Shown here: in pieces, positions 34,519-42,600 of the stretch
Layout: the number at the start of each line of letters is the position of its first letter
Position numbering within the stretch: the stretch's first letter is position 1
Origin: Kumtagia sp044326205
GTDB lineage: Bacteria; Pseudomonadota; Alphaproteobacteria; Rhizobiales; Rhizobiaceae
Assembly (NCBI RefSeq): GCF_044326205.1
Contig: NZ_JBIRCY010000001.1
Location: 124,001-188,000, forward strand
Direction: 5' to 3'
Length of the DNA stretch: 64,000 nt
Made by a program: the position numbers and the translations under genes
The notes under the pieces: model-generated
What the model saw: the letters and a program-made list of their open reading frames with translations, nothing else
The model's database searches: none
Told to the model about the DNA's origin: nothing

Positions 34519-35424
34519 TTACGGGGCGAACACCTCGATCGCCTCCTCGAACCCCTTGACCTCGTGGCTGCCGCACGAGCGGAAGCGCTGGTCCTTGTCC
34601 GCCCACGCTTCCGCAAACGCTGCACTCACCAGGATCGGCCGGTCGACCACCCTTGTCAGGCTTTCGATGCGGAAGGCGACGTTCACGGCGTTGCCGAGCG
34701 CGGTGTTTATGCCCTTGCCCATCGAGCCCAGCGCCACCGTGCCGACATGGATGCCGATGCGGCAGTCCATGCCGATACCGTGACGGGATTTCAGCAGGGC
34801 GCGGGTCGGCGAGGTCGGCGTCAGCTCGATCGACCGCAAGGCTTCCGCCGCGAACAGCGCCTGCTTGCGGATGCCGATCTCGGTGCCATGCCAGTAGGCG
34901 AAGACGCAGTCGCCGATGAATTTGTCGATCGAGGCGCCGTGGCGTTTCAGGATGGCGTCGCAATCGGCATACCATTCACGCAGCAATTCGGCGACCTGAC
35001 CCGCCGACAGCAAGGTGCAGATGGCGGTAAAACCTTTCAGGTCGCCGACGAGAATGGTCATCTGCGCGTTCTGCACGGGCTCGGGCGCATGCCGCGATAT
35101 CTGCGTCCGCTCGTTCAGGACCTCGGTCCTGGCCGCAGTCGAGCCGGCGTCCTCGAACACCAGCAACACCTTGCCGATCTGCAAGCGGTCGCCGGATCGC
35201 AGCGCGCGCGCGGCGTTGAGGGCCGAGCCGTTGACGAAGGTGCCGTTGGCGCTGCCCAGGTCGACGACCCAGAAATTGGCGTTCTCGTAGCGCACGCTCG
35301 CATGCTGGCGCGAGACGCTAGCGTCGGCCAGGCGAATGGTCGCGGTATCGCTGCGCCCGATTAGCGACACGTCGCCGAGCGGAAAAATCTCGCCGCTGAT
35401 CGCATCCCGCATCGACGCCCGCAT
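34519..35424 (-). CDS. FHA domain-containing class III nucleotidyl cyclase
   Basis: A fusion of a forkhead-associated phosphothreonine-binding domain (about residues 8-80: LIGRSDTATIRLADASVSRQHAS, then GSANGTFVNG) and a class III adenylate/guanylate cyclase domain (about residues 120-290). Both metal-binding aspartates (VGDLKGFT, DKFIGDCVFAYW), the lysine before the second one that favours ATP, and the NVAFR Asn/Arg pair are present, so it should be active. It has no membrane segment, so cAMP would be made in the cytoplasm under phospho-protein control. The frame stays open to 35583, but the ATG at 35424 (301 aa) fits the FHA boundary and a promoter at 35487-35515. Confidence 0.88.
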   Translation of the reverse strand: MRASMRDAISGEIFPLGDVSLIGRSDTATIRLADASVSRQHASVRYENANFWVVDLGSANGTFVNGSALNAARALRSGDRLQIGKVLLVFEDAGSTAARTEVLNERTQISRHAPEPVQNAQMTILVGDLKGFTAICTLLSAGQVAELLREWYADCDAILKRHGASIDKFIGDCVFAYWHGTEIGIRKQALFAAEALRSIELTPTSPTRALLKSRHGIGMDCRIGIHVGTVALGSMGKGINTALGNAVNVAFRIESLTRVVDRPILVSAAFAEAWADKDQRFRSCGSHEVKGFEEAIEVFAP

Positions 35425-35486
35425 CGGCCTGCCGTCCACCCCGTCGAATCTCGCCCGCGCGCCCGGATAGCCGGGCGAAGCGGTGA

Positions 35487-35515
35487 AGGATACTATGGCC
35501 GCGCCGCTTGTCCAA
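35487..35515 (-). promoter_or_regulatory. Predicted promoter of the FHA-cyclase gene
   Basis: On the minus strand TTGGAC (35510-35515) and TATCCT (35487-35492) are 17 bp apart, about 60 bp before the chosen ATG. If used, it rules out the long form of the protein that would start at 35583. Confidence 0.45.
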
Positions 35516-35557
35516 TGCGCGGACCGAAGACTTTCCCGGCGTTCTTTCAGGAAAGCT

Positions 35558-36022
35558 TTAGCCCAGATAAGTAGACGCCACAAAAGCCGCCAGCACGACG
35601 AAGGCGAACAGATCGCTCACCATCGCGATGGTCTCGTTGCGACTGCGGGCCGGCTCCATGACGTGTCTGCCACCCGCGACCCCGTAGAAAATGCCGGCCG
35701 CGATCGCCGCCGGCAGCACGAAGCTTTGAGCCAGCAGCGACAGGACGCCGACCACGCCGATCGAAAAATTGGCCACGCCCAGTTCGCGCACCACCGGAAG
35801 CGCCTCGTTGCTCTTCATGTCGAATATCTCGCGCGCCGTGAACTGCGGCTGAAAATATTGCCGTAGGCCGGCGAGCAGCAGGCGGACACCGGCGCACCAG
35901 AACACGAACCACTTTCCGACCAGCGGCATGATTGCCGCGCCGGCAGGGAGGGAAAGATATTCGACCAGCACCGAGACGATCGGCAGGACGAACATCAGCC
36001 CGACAACGAGCGCCAGATACAT
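35558..36022 (-). CDS. Conserved hypothetical membrane protein (154 aa)
   Basis: About four hydrophobic helices are visible (MYLALVVGLMFVLPIVSVLVEY; VGKWFVFWCAGVRLLLAG; ANFSIGVVGVLSLLAQSFVLPAAIAAGIFYG; ETIAMVSDLFAFVVLAAFVAS). A short soluble loop (YFQPQFTAREIFD) lies between helices 2 and 3. The ATG at 36022 follows AAAGGGCGAGGAC, a good ribosome-binding site; an upstream ATG at 36055 lacks one. I do not recognise a named family. It follows the disulfide oxidoreductase gene by 66 bp on the same strand and may be co-transcribed. Confidence 0.7.
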   Translation of the reverse strand: MYLALVVGLMFVLPIVSVLVEYLSLPAGAAIMPLVGKWFVFWCAGVRLLLAGLRQYFQPQFTAREIFDMKSNEALPVVRELGVANFSIGVVGVLSLLAQSFVLPAAIAAGIFYGVAGGRHVMEPARSRNETIAMVSDLFAFVVLAAFVASTYLG

Positions 36023-36088
36023 GTCCTCGCCCTTTCCACGTCGCACCAGCCCCATAGAGGCGGCGCCGGATGCGCCCGCGCAATGTCC

Positions 36089-37465
36089 TTATTGCAAAGG
36101 TTTCAGGCCCGCAAAAACCGTCGGCAGGAATTCGGAAATCGTCGGGTGGATCGGCACGGAACGCACCAGCGTGTCGACCTTGGCCTTGGCATACATCAGG
36201 TCGAGGATGCCGTGCACGACCTCGTCGCCACTGGCGCCGAGGATCGACGCACCGAGGATATGGCGGCTGTCGGCGTCGACCAGAACCTTCATGAAGCCTT
36301 CCGTCTCGCCGCGCTCGACGGCGCGGCCGACGCGCGACATCTGGATGCCGCCGATCAGGCAGTTTTTGCCCGACTTGCGCGCTTCCGCCTCTGTCATGCC
36401 GACGCGGCCGAGCGGCGGATCGATATAGAGCCCGTAGCATGGGAAACGGTCGCTGAGCCGGCGGTGGTCAGCGTCGAGCAGGTTCGCCGCGACGATCTCA
36501 AAATCATTGTAGGCGGTGTGGGTGAAGGCGCCGCGGCCGTTGCAGTCGCCCATCGCCCAGACGTTTTCGGCGGTGGTCCGCAACTGGTCGTCGACCTTGA
36601 TGTAGCCGCGCTCGTCGGTCTCGATGCCGGCGACCTCCAGGCCGAGGTCGTCGGTGTTGGGCCGCCGGCCCATCGCCAACAGCACATGGCTGCCAAGGAC
36701 TTCCGGCGCGCCGTCGGTGCAGTCGACGCCGACCGCGATGTCGTCGCCCTGAAGCCGGAATTTTATGCACTCCGCTTTCAGCCGGAAGGCGATGCCTTCC
36801 TTGGCCAATATGTCGTGGATCGCCTGCGACACGTCCTCGTCCTCGCGCCCGGTCAGCCGCGGCCCCTTCTCAACGACCGTCACCTCGCTGCCGAAGCGGC
36901 CGAACATCTGTGCGAATTCCAGCCCGATATAGCTGCCGCCGACCACTATGAGGTGACGCGGCAGCGTGTCGAGTTGAAGGATCGAGCTGTTGGTGAGGTA
37001 AGGGACGTCATTGACACCCGGCAGGTCGGGCACCGAGGCGCGGCCGCCAACGTTGAGAAAAATCTTCTCTCCGGAAAGCACGTCGCCATTCACCTCGATC
37101 TGGCCTGGCGAACGAAATCGGGCGTGGCCCTCGATGAAGGTGACATTGGGGGTGGCCGCCAGCCAGTCGCGCAGGCCGTTGCGCGAATCCAGCGTCACCT
37201 TCTCCTTGCGCGCCATGACGCGCTTGATGTCGATGCCGATCTCGCCCAGCACCACGCCGTAGTCGGCGCCGCGCCGCGCCATGCGGGCGGCGTAGGCGCT
37301 GGCGACCATCGTCTTGGTCGGCTTGCAGCCGGTGTTGACGCAGGTGCCGCCCAGGAATTTGCGCTCGATCATGGCGACGCGCTGGCCCGCATTGGCCAGC
37401 CTCACGGCGAGCGAAGGTCCAGCCTGCCCGCCGCCGATGACGATCGCGTCGAAGGCCGTCGTCAT
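36089..37465 (-). CDS. FAD-dependent pyridine nucleotide-disulfide oxidoreductase
   Basis: A 458-residue class I flavoprotein disulfide reductase related to mercuric and dihydrolipoamide reductases. The FAD motif VIGGGQAGPSLAVRLA starts at residue 8. The redox pair is GGTCVNTGCKPTK (Cys near 41 and 46). The NAD(P) motif VVGGSYIGLEFA is near residue 175, and the dimerisation domain ends with SVPIHPTISEFLPTVFAGL, carrying the active-site His-Pro. There is no N-terminal HMA domain and no C-terminal Cys pair, so mercury reduction is unlikely. Its start overlaps the stop of the DUF4126 gene (ATGA). The substrate is unknown. Confidence 0.9.
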   Translation of the reverse strand: MTTAFDAIVIGGGQAGPSLAVRLANAGQRVAMIERKFLGGTCVNTGCKPTKTMVASAYAARMARRGADYGVVLGEIGIDIKRVMARKEKVTLDSRNGLRDWLAATPNVTFIEGHARFRSPGQIEVNGDVLSGEKIFLNVGGRASVPDLPGVNDVPYLTNSSILQLDTLPRHLIVVGGSYIGLEFAQMFGRFGSEVTVVEKGPRLTGREDEDVSQAIHDILAKEGIAFRLKAECIKFRLQGDDIAVGVDCTDGAPEVLGSHVLLAMGRRPNTDDLGLEVAGIETDERGYIKVDDQLRTTAENVWAMGDCNGRGAFTHTAYNDFEIVAANLLDADHRRLSDRFPCYGLYIDPPLGRVGMTEAEARKSGKNCLIGGIQMSRVGRAVERGETEGFMKVLVDADSRHILGASILGASGDEVVHGILDLMYAKAKVDTLVRSVPIHPTISEFLPTVFAGLKPLQ

Positions 37466-37929
37466 AGGAAGGCCGACACGGCCACCAGTCCGAGCACGAT
37501 GGCGACCACGTCCTCGATGAGCGCCGCCGGCCGGTCCTGCCCGAACATGGCGGCGAGGCGGCCGCGCGCTTCGGCGCCGCCATAGGTACCGATCACGGCG
37601 CCGATGACGCCGGCGATTGCGCCGCCGATCGTCGCGCCGCCGGCCGCGCCGATCACCCCGCCGCAGAAGGCACCGCTGACGATGCGCGCGCCGAATTGCT
37701 GCGGCACTTTCCGGCTCGGCGTCGACGGAAGCTGGTCGGTAACGAACTCGACCAGCGCGAGTATGGAAAAAATCCACGGCGTGAACCGGTAGCCCATGAA
37801 GGCCGCCCAGCTTTCCGAAATCCCCGGCAGCCAGCCGAGCGCCGCGCCCCAACTGACGACCGCCGGCGCGGTCATGGCGCGCAGCCCGGCGACGATGCCG
37901 ATCAGCAAGGCGGCAAGATAGATCGACAT
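37462..37929 (-). CDS. DUF4126 family membrane protein
   Basis: A 155-residue protein with about four hydrophobic segments, starting MSIYLAALLIGIVAGLRAMTAPAVVSWGAALGWL, a DUF4126 hallmark. A Gly/Ala-rich central helix pair (FCGGVIGAAGGATIGGAIAGVIGAVIGTYGG) resembles glycine-zipper membrane proteins. The ATG at 37929 was picked by homology; a longer frame to 38007 has no support. It is translationally coupled to the downstream oxidoreductase. The function is unknown. Confidence 0.82.
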   Translation of the reverse strand: MSIYLAALLIGIVAGLRAMTAPAVVSWGAALGWLPGISESWAAFMGYRFTPWIFSILALVEFVTDQLPSTPSRKVPQQFGARIVSGAFCGGVIGAAGGATIGGAIAGVIGAVIGTYGGAEARGRLAAMFGQDRPAALIEDVVAIVLGLVAVSAFL

Positions 37930-38060
37930 TGTTCGGTCCCCGAGCTTTTGCGGCAGTACAGCACTCCGCCCGCCCGCCCGCAACCGGCGTGCGATGCCGC
38001 ACTGCAATATTCCTGCATCGGTGAAGCGGATGTGACGGATGGTCCAGGCGAACGAGTGCC

Positions 38061-38137
38061 GGGGACAGTTTACTTAATTCCGCCCGCGTCAACCTTTAAG
38101 CGCCGCGTCTTTCTGCGGAATTAAGTAAACTGTCCCC
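38061..38137. repeat. REPIN-like inverted repeat, copy 2 (77 bp)
   Basis: Perfect 23-bp arms start GGGGACAGTTTACTTAATTC (38061-38083) and end with the complement (38115-38137), with a 31-bp loop. The first 15 bases equal those of the 32341-32420 element and the inner arm bases differ. It lies between the DUF4126 gene and the 3' end of phaR. Confidence 0.8.
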
Positions 38138-38148
38138 TGGAGTTCCCC

Positions 38149-38751
38149 TCAGCTCAGCGAGTCGATCTTGCGCTGCATGGCGGCGATCTGCTCCTTGAGT
38201 TCCGACAGGTCGTCGGCCTTGTCGGCAGGCTTTTTCTCAGCCGGCTCGGGCGCAGTGGTACCTGGCACGCCACCCGGAAACGGCGTGAACATCCGCATCG
38301 CGTTCTGGAACAGTTCCATGTTGCGGCGTGTCTGCTCCTCCAGTGCCTTCATCGGCGGCGCCATCTTCATGAGGTCGACCGGCGTCTTGCCGAAGGCCGA
38401 CTTCATCTGCTCGCGAAAGCGCTCCTGCTCCTTGGCGAAGGCCGACATCGACTGTTCGAGGAAGCTCGGCACGATCATCTGCATCTGGTCGCCGTAGAAG
38501 GAAATCAGTTGCCGCAGGAACGGGATCGGCAGCATGTTCTGCCCGTCCTTGTTCTCCAGCTCGAAGATGATCTGGGTCAGCACCGGATGGGTGATGTCTT
38601 CGCCCGACTTGGCATCCTGCACGGTGAAATCCTCGCCGCGCTTGACCATGCCGGCGAGGTCCTCCAGCGTCACATAGGTGCTTGTGCCTGTATTATAGAG
38701 GCGGCGGTTGGCGTATTTCTTGATGACGACGGGTTCGTCCTTCGCGGCCAT
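38149..38751 (-). CDS. phaR: Polyhydroxyalkanoate synthesis repressor PhaR
   Basis: A 200-residue regulator. The N-terminal PHB/PHA accumulation DNA-binding domain (residues 8-65: VVIKKYANRRLYNTGTSTYVTLEDLAGMVKRGEDFTVQDAKSGEDITH) and PhaR C-terminal segments (LTQIIFELENK, LPIPFLRQLISFYGDQMQ) are clear. The rest is helical with an acidic coiled-coil end. It senses polyhydroxybutyrate granules and represses phasin and related genes. The ATG at 38751 has GGGAGGATTTTG in front of it. It is divergent from phaA, 294 bp away. Confidence 0.93.
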   Translation of the reverse strand: MAAKDEPVVIKKYANRRLYNTGTSTYVTLEDLAGMVKRGEDFTVQDAKSGEDITHPVLTQIIFELENKDGQNMLPIPFLRQLISFYGDQMQMIVPSFLEQSMSAFAKEQERFREQMKSAFGKTPVDLMKMAPPMKALEEQTRRNMELFQNAMRMFTPFPGGVPGTTAPEPAEKKPADKADDLSELKEQIAAMQRKIDSLS

Positions 38752-39045
38752 CAAAATCCTCCCGGGGATACCGCGCCGCAGGGTAAGCGGCCGGTAACGA
38801 TTGCGCGTTGAGGCAAGGATACGCGCAAAACCGTCATAATTCCAAGCGGTTTGTGCGGTGCGGGATTCCAGCGGGGGCGATGCGGCAGGAAAAATGCTGC
38901 GCAGCAGTTGCGCAGCACGAAAGCCGGCGCATGCCGCGCATGGCTGCCCGCCGATTTTCAGGTTTGACTCGTCCGCGCGACAAGGCCACATAAAGTCCAG
39001 GGAAACAGGGCGGCAAAGCCGCCAACAAGGTCTGGAGAAGCAAGA

Positions 39046-40224
39046 ATGTCCGATGCCATCGTCGTCGCCAGCGCGGCCCGCACTCCGGTCGGCTCATTCA
39101 ACGGCGCCTTCGCCGCCACCCCCGCGCACGACCTCGGCAGCGTCGTGGTCAAGGAAGTGCTGGCGCGCGCCGGCGTCGAGGCCGGCGAAGTCGACGAAGT
39201 GATCCTCGGCCAGGTGCTGACCGCCGGCCAGGGCCAGAACCCGGCGCGGCAGGCCGCCATCAACGCCGGCGTGCCGAAGGAGGCCACTGCCTGGGGTTTG
39301 AACCAGGTCTGCGGCTCCGGCCTGCGCGCCATCGCCATCGGCATGCAGCAGATCGCGGCGGGCGACGCCAAGATCATCATCGCCGGCGGCCAGGAATCGA
39401 TGTCGCTGTCGGCCCATTGCCAGCATCTTCGTGCCGGGACCAAGATGGGTGACCTGAAGCTGATCGACACGATGATCAAGGACGGGTTGTGGGACGCCTT
39501 CAACGGCTACCACATGGGCAACACCGCCGAGAACGTGGCAAAGCAGTTCCAGATTACCCGCGACGACCAGGACCGGTTCGCGCTTGGCTCGCAGAACAAA
39601 GCGGAGGCCGCGCAGAAGGCAGGAAAATTCAAGGACGAGATCGTCGCGGTCACGGTCCCCGGCCGCAAGGGCGACACCATCGTCGACAGCGACGAATATA
39701 TCCGCCACGGCGCGACGCTGGACGCCATGCAGAAGCTGAGGCCGGCCTTCGACAAGGACGGCACGGTGACCGCCGCCAACGCCTCGGGCCTCAATGACGG
39801 CGCCGCCGCCACACTGCTGATGACGGAGGCGGAAGCCTCCCGCCGTGGCATCACGCCGCTGGTCCGCATCGTCTCCTGGGCGACCGCCGGCGTCGACCCG
39901 GCCGTGATGGGCACCGGCCCGATCCCGGCCTCGCAGAAGGCGCTGCAAAAAGCCGGCTGGTCGGTCGGCAATCTCGATCTGGTCGAGGCCAACGAGGCTT
40001 TCGCCGCGCAGGCCTGCGCGGTCAACAAGGGCATGGGCTGGAACCCCGATATCGTCAACGTCAATGGCGGGGCGATTGCCATCGGCCATCCGATCGGCGC
40101 GTCCGGCGCGCGTGTCTTCAACACACTTGTCTTCGAGATGCGCCGCCGCGGCGCGAAGAAGGGTCTTGCCACGTTGTGCATCGGTGGTGGCATGGGTGTC
40201 GCGATGTGCGTCGAGGCGTTGTGA
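39046..40224 (+). CDS. phaA: Acetyl-CoA acetyltransferase (beta-ketothiolase)
   Basis: A 392-residue biosynthetic thiolase that joins two acetyl-CoA to acetoacetyl-CoA, the first step of polyhydroxybutyrate synthesis. The acyl-accepting Cys is in NQVCGSGLRAI (near residue 89). The catalytic His lies in NVNGGAIAIGHPIGASGAR (near residue 348), and the proton-handling Cys in LCIGGGMGVAMCVEAL (near residue 378). The start has a GGAGAAGCAAGA leader. phaB follows after a small inserted gene. Confidence 0.96.
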   Translation: MSDAIVVASAARTPVGSFNGAFAATPAHDLGSVVVKEVLARAGVEAGEVDEVILGQVLTAGQGQNPARQAAINAGVPKEATAWGLNQVCGSGLRAIAIGMQQIAAGDAKIIIAGGQESMSLSAHCQHLRAGTKMGDLKLIDTMIKDGLWDAFNGYHMGNTAENVAKQFQITRDDQDRFALGSQNKAEAAQKAGKFKDEIVAVTVPGRKGDTIVDSDEYIRHGATLDAMQKLRPAFDKDGTVTAANASGLNDGAAATLLMTEAEASRRGITPLVRIVSWATAGVDPAVMGTGPIPASQKALQKAGWSVGNLDLVEANEAFAAQACAVNKGMGWNPDIVNVNGGAIAIGHPIGASGARVFNTLVFEMRRRGAKKGLATLCIGGGMGVAMCVEAL

Positions 40225-40233
40225 CGGTCGCCG

Positions 40234-40584
40234 TTGCCGGAAAGCAACAACATCCTTGACTTCGAGGAAACCGCGGGTCGGTACAGATGTCGCGTTTGCG
40301 GACTGAACCATTATCCTTTCGAGCCTTGGGGATCCGACGGCATTCCCTCGCATGCCATCTGCGAGTGCTGCGGCGTCGAATTCGGATATTCGGACGACGG
40401 TGTTGAGGGTTGCAATATTGTCCGAAAGCACTGGGTTCTGAATGGTTGCAAGTGGTTTGACCCAAAAGAAATGCCGAAGGGATGGAATCCGGTTGAGCAA
40501 TTGAGCAGGGTTCCTTCCGCATTCAGGGGAACAGAATACGACCTAGTCATTGTGCAGGTGCGCGATCACGCAAGCAGCAAATAA
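40234..40584 (+). CDS. Cysteine-rich zinc-ribbon-like hypothetical protein
   Basis: A 116-residue frame with CRVCG near residue 19 and ICECCGVEFGY near residue 43, two CxxC-type pairs that could hold one zinc. YPFEPWGSDGIPSH lies between them, and aromatic stretches follow (HWVLNGCKWFD, MPKGWNPVEQL). This pattern recalls small CPCC/CCGVEFGY proteins of unknown role. It starts 9 bp after phaA with a TTG; no ATG or GTG is available early and the ribosome-binding site is poor. Its G+C is visibly lower than the flanking genes, suggesting a later insertion into the phaA-phaB operon. Confidence 0.6.
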   Translation: MPESNNILDFEETAGRYRCRVCGLNHYPFEPWGSDGIPSHAICECCGVEFGYSDDGVEGCNIVRKHWVLNGCKWFDPKEMPKGWNPVEQLSRVPSAFRGTEYDLVIVQVRDHASSK

Positions 40585-40600
40585 AAAGGGAGAGGAACAA

Positions 40601-41323
40601 ATGACCAGAGTTGCACTCGTCACAGGCGGCTCGCGCGGCATCGGCGCGTCCATTTCCGTCGCCTTGAAAAACGCCGGCTATAAAGTTGCCGCCAATTACG
40701 CCGGCAACGATGAAGCCGCGCAGAAATTCACTGCCGAGACCGGCATAAAGACCTACAAATGGTCGGTTGCCGACTATGATGCCTGCGTTGCCGGGATAAA
40801 ACAGGTCGAGGCCGATCTCGGCCCGGTCGAGGTGCTGGTCAACAATGCCGGCATCACCCGCGATTCCATGTTTCACAAGATGACCCTGCAGCAATGGCGC
40901 GAGGTCATCGACACAAATCTGAGCGGCGCCTTCAACATGACGCATCCGCTGTGGACCGGCATGCGCGACCGCAAATTCGGGCGGGTCATCACTATTTCCT
41001 CCATCAACGGCCAGAAGGGCCAGATGGGCCAGGCGAATTATTCCGCCGCCAAGGCCGGTGACATCGGCTTCACCAAGGCGCTCGCCCAGGAGGGAGCTCG
41101 CGCCGGCATCACCGTCAACGTGATTGCGCCGGGTTATATCGGCACCGACATGGTGATGGCCGTGCCGGAAAAGGTACGGGAATCGATCGTGGCGCAAATC
41201 CCGGTCGGCCGCCTCGGCGAGCCCGACGAGATCGCCCGCTGCGTCGTCTTCCTCGCCTCCGACGAGGCCGGCTTCATCACCGGTTCGACGCTGACGGCCA
41301 ATGGCGGGCAGTATATTACCTGA
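40601..41323 (+). CDS. phaB: Acetoacetyl-CoA reductase
   Basis: A 240-residue SDR enzyme reducing acetoacetyl-CoA to (R)-3-hydroxybutyryl-CoA with NADPH. Motifs are GGSRGIG (residues 8-14), NNAGITRD (near residue 84), a Ser of the ISSINGQKGQMGQANYSAAKAG block with Tyr/Lys, and the C-terminal TGSTLTANGGQYIT typical of PhaB. The ATG at 40601 has AGGGAGAGGAACAA in front; a longer in-frame start at 40550 would overlap the inserted gene. It follows phaA functionally, separated by the zinc-ribbon gene. Confidence 0.94.
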   Translation: MTRVALVTGGSRGIGASISVALKNAGYKVAANYAGNDEAAQKFTAETGIKTYKWSVADYDACVAGIKQVEADLGPVEVLVNNAGITRDSMFHKMTLQQWREVIDTNLSGAFNMTHPLWTGMRDRKFGRVITISSINGQKGQMGQANYSAAKAGDIGFTKALAQEGARAGITVNVIAPGYIGTDMVMAVPEKVRESIVAQIPVGRLGEPDEIARCVVFLASDEAGFITGSTLTANGGQYIT

Positions 41324-41402
41324 CCGCGTCGGCAGACGGATCGATGCGACGGATGAGCCCGTCGCATGATCGTTCTTGGTCGCGCCGCAATTCCACTGAA
41401 CG

Positions 41403-41440
41403 TTATAAAACAAAACGACGGCGCATCGAACGCCGCCGTC
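41403..41440 (-). terminator. Terminator of aqpZ
   Basis: On the minus strand GACGGCG pairs with CGCCGTC around a 10-base loop (41417-41440) and is followed by GTTTTGTTTTATAA, 36 bp after the aqpZ stop. In the convergent direction it could also slow phaB transcripts. Confidence 0.75.
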
Positions 41441-41475
41441 TCGCCTGCCTTTGAATCAGGCGTCAGCCTGACGCA

Positions 41476-42165
41476 TTACTTCTTCTCGAACAGCGCCGAA
41501 TGCACGATGCCGGCCAGCGCGCCGCCGATCAGCGGGGCGACCCAGAACAGCCAGAGCTGCGCCAGCGCCGGGCCTTCGGCGAACAGCGCCACGCCGGTCG
41601 AGCGGGCAGGGTTGACCGAGGTGTTGGTCACCGGGATCGAGATAAGGTGGATCAGCGTCAGCGCCAGGCCGATGGCGATCGGCGCGAAACCGGCGGGAAC
41701 GTCGCCGGAGGTGACGCGCAGGATGACGAACAGGAAGATGAACGTCAGCACGATTTCCGTGATCAGGCCGGAGAGCAGCGAATATTTGCCGGGCGACGCG
41801 TCGCCATAGCCGTTGGAGGCGAAGCCGCCGACGCCGGCAAAGTCCGCCTTGCCGCTGACGATCGCGTAGAGAACGATCGCCGCCACGATCGCCCCCACCA
41901 CCTGCGCGATGATGTAGGGAATGACGTCCTTGGCCTCGAACCGGCCGCCGGTGAACAGGCCGACGGTGACCGCCGGATTGAAATGCCCGCCGGAGATGCC
42001 GCCCACCGCATAGGCCATCGTCAGCACGGTCAATCCGAACGCCAGGGCGACGCCCAGGAACCCGATTCCCAACTCCGGAAAACCTGCGGCCAGCACCGCG
42101 CTGCCGCAACCACCCAACACAAGCCAGAATGTACCGATAAATTCAGCGATCAGTCGCTTCGACAT
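41476..42165 (-). CDS. aqpZ: Aquaporin Z
   Basis: A 229-residue water channel with six membrane helices and two NPA half-helices: GGHFNPAVTVG (NPA at residues 63-65) and TNTSVNPARSTG (near residue 185). The arginine after the second NPA and a His in helix 5 (LTLIHLISIPV) fit the narrow filter of water-selective AqpZ. The ATG at 42165 follows GGAGGGAATTTTGCC; an upstream in-frame start is less likely. The terminator is at 41403-41440. Confidence 0.94.
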   Translation of the reverse strand: MSKRLIAEFIGTFWLVLGGCGSAVLAAGFPELGIGFLGVALAFGLTVLTMAYAVGGISGGHFNPAVTVGLFTGGRFEAKDVIPYIIAQVVGAIVAAIVLYAIVSGKADFAGVGGFASNGYGDASPGKYSLLSGLITEIVLTFIFLFVILRVTSGDVPAGFAPIAIGLALTLIHLISIPVTNTSVNPARSTGVALFAEGPALAQLWLFWVAPLIGGALAGIVHSALFEKK

Positions 42166-42600
42166 GGCAAAATTCCCTCCTTGACCACGACTCACACTCT
42201 ATCGCTGGTTTCGTGCAAAAAACAGCGGTTGCGCTCGGTCCAACTGCACGTTTTGCGCGTACCAACGAGGGGATTCCGTGGAATCGATTTTGGATTCAGG
42301 ATCAACAGGATAGCCTAAAAGAGCTGGCCACGGCCCAAGGGAACAAACCCTGAATCAGGCCGAGTCAGCGATTCGTCGCCGTTTCGTTCCAGACTCGTTC
42401 CGCGGATCAGCCGCGCCGGGACGTTCCTGAGGACGGGAGCACGCGCCGCGGCTCCATGGCGATTGACGTAGAACATTGCGCTTCCCCTCCGGCACGGAAG
42501 TCCCTATTTGTCTCCGGATGGCCGGCATGTTGAAACTCCGTGCGCAAGGCACCGCTGAACGTCGCGGCGCAGTCCAGCCGAAGGGCCGATTTCCGATCCA
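42166..42600. other. Intergenic region between aqpZ and the Suv3-like helicase
   Basis: 435 bp without a supported gene. It contains a short palindrome GATTCC-GT-GGAATC (42272-42285) and a spaced inverted repeat GATTCAGG (42293-42300) / CCTGAATC (42349-42356). It should hold the two divergent promoters, but I could not place either with confidence. Confidence 0.4.

Noticed and set aside
33703..35364. 553-aa plus-strand frame over the ABC-F and cyclase genes
   Set aside because: It crosses two supported minus-strand genes and has no recognisable domain.
36083..37585. 500-aa plus-strand frame over the disulfide oxidoreductase
   Set aside because: Antisense shadow; the minus strand encodes FAD, redox-active Cys and NAD motifs in the right order.
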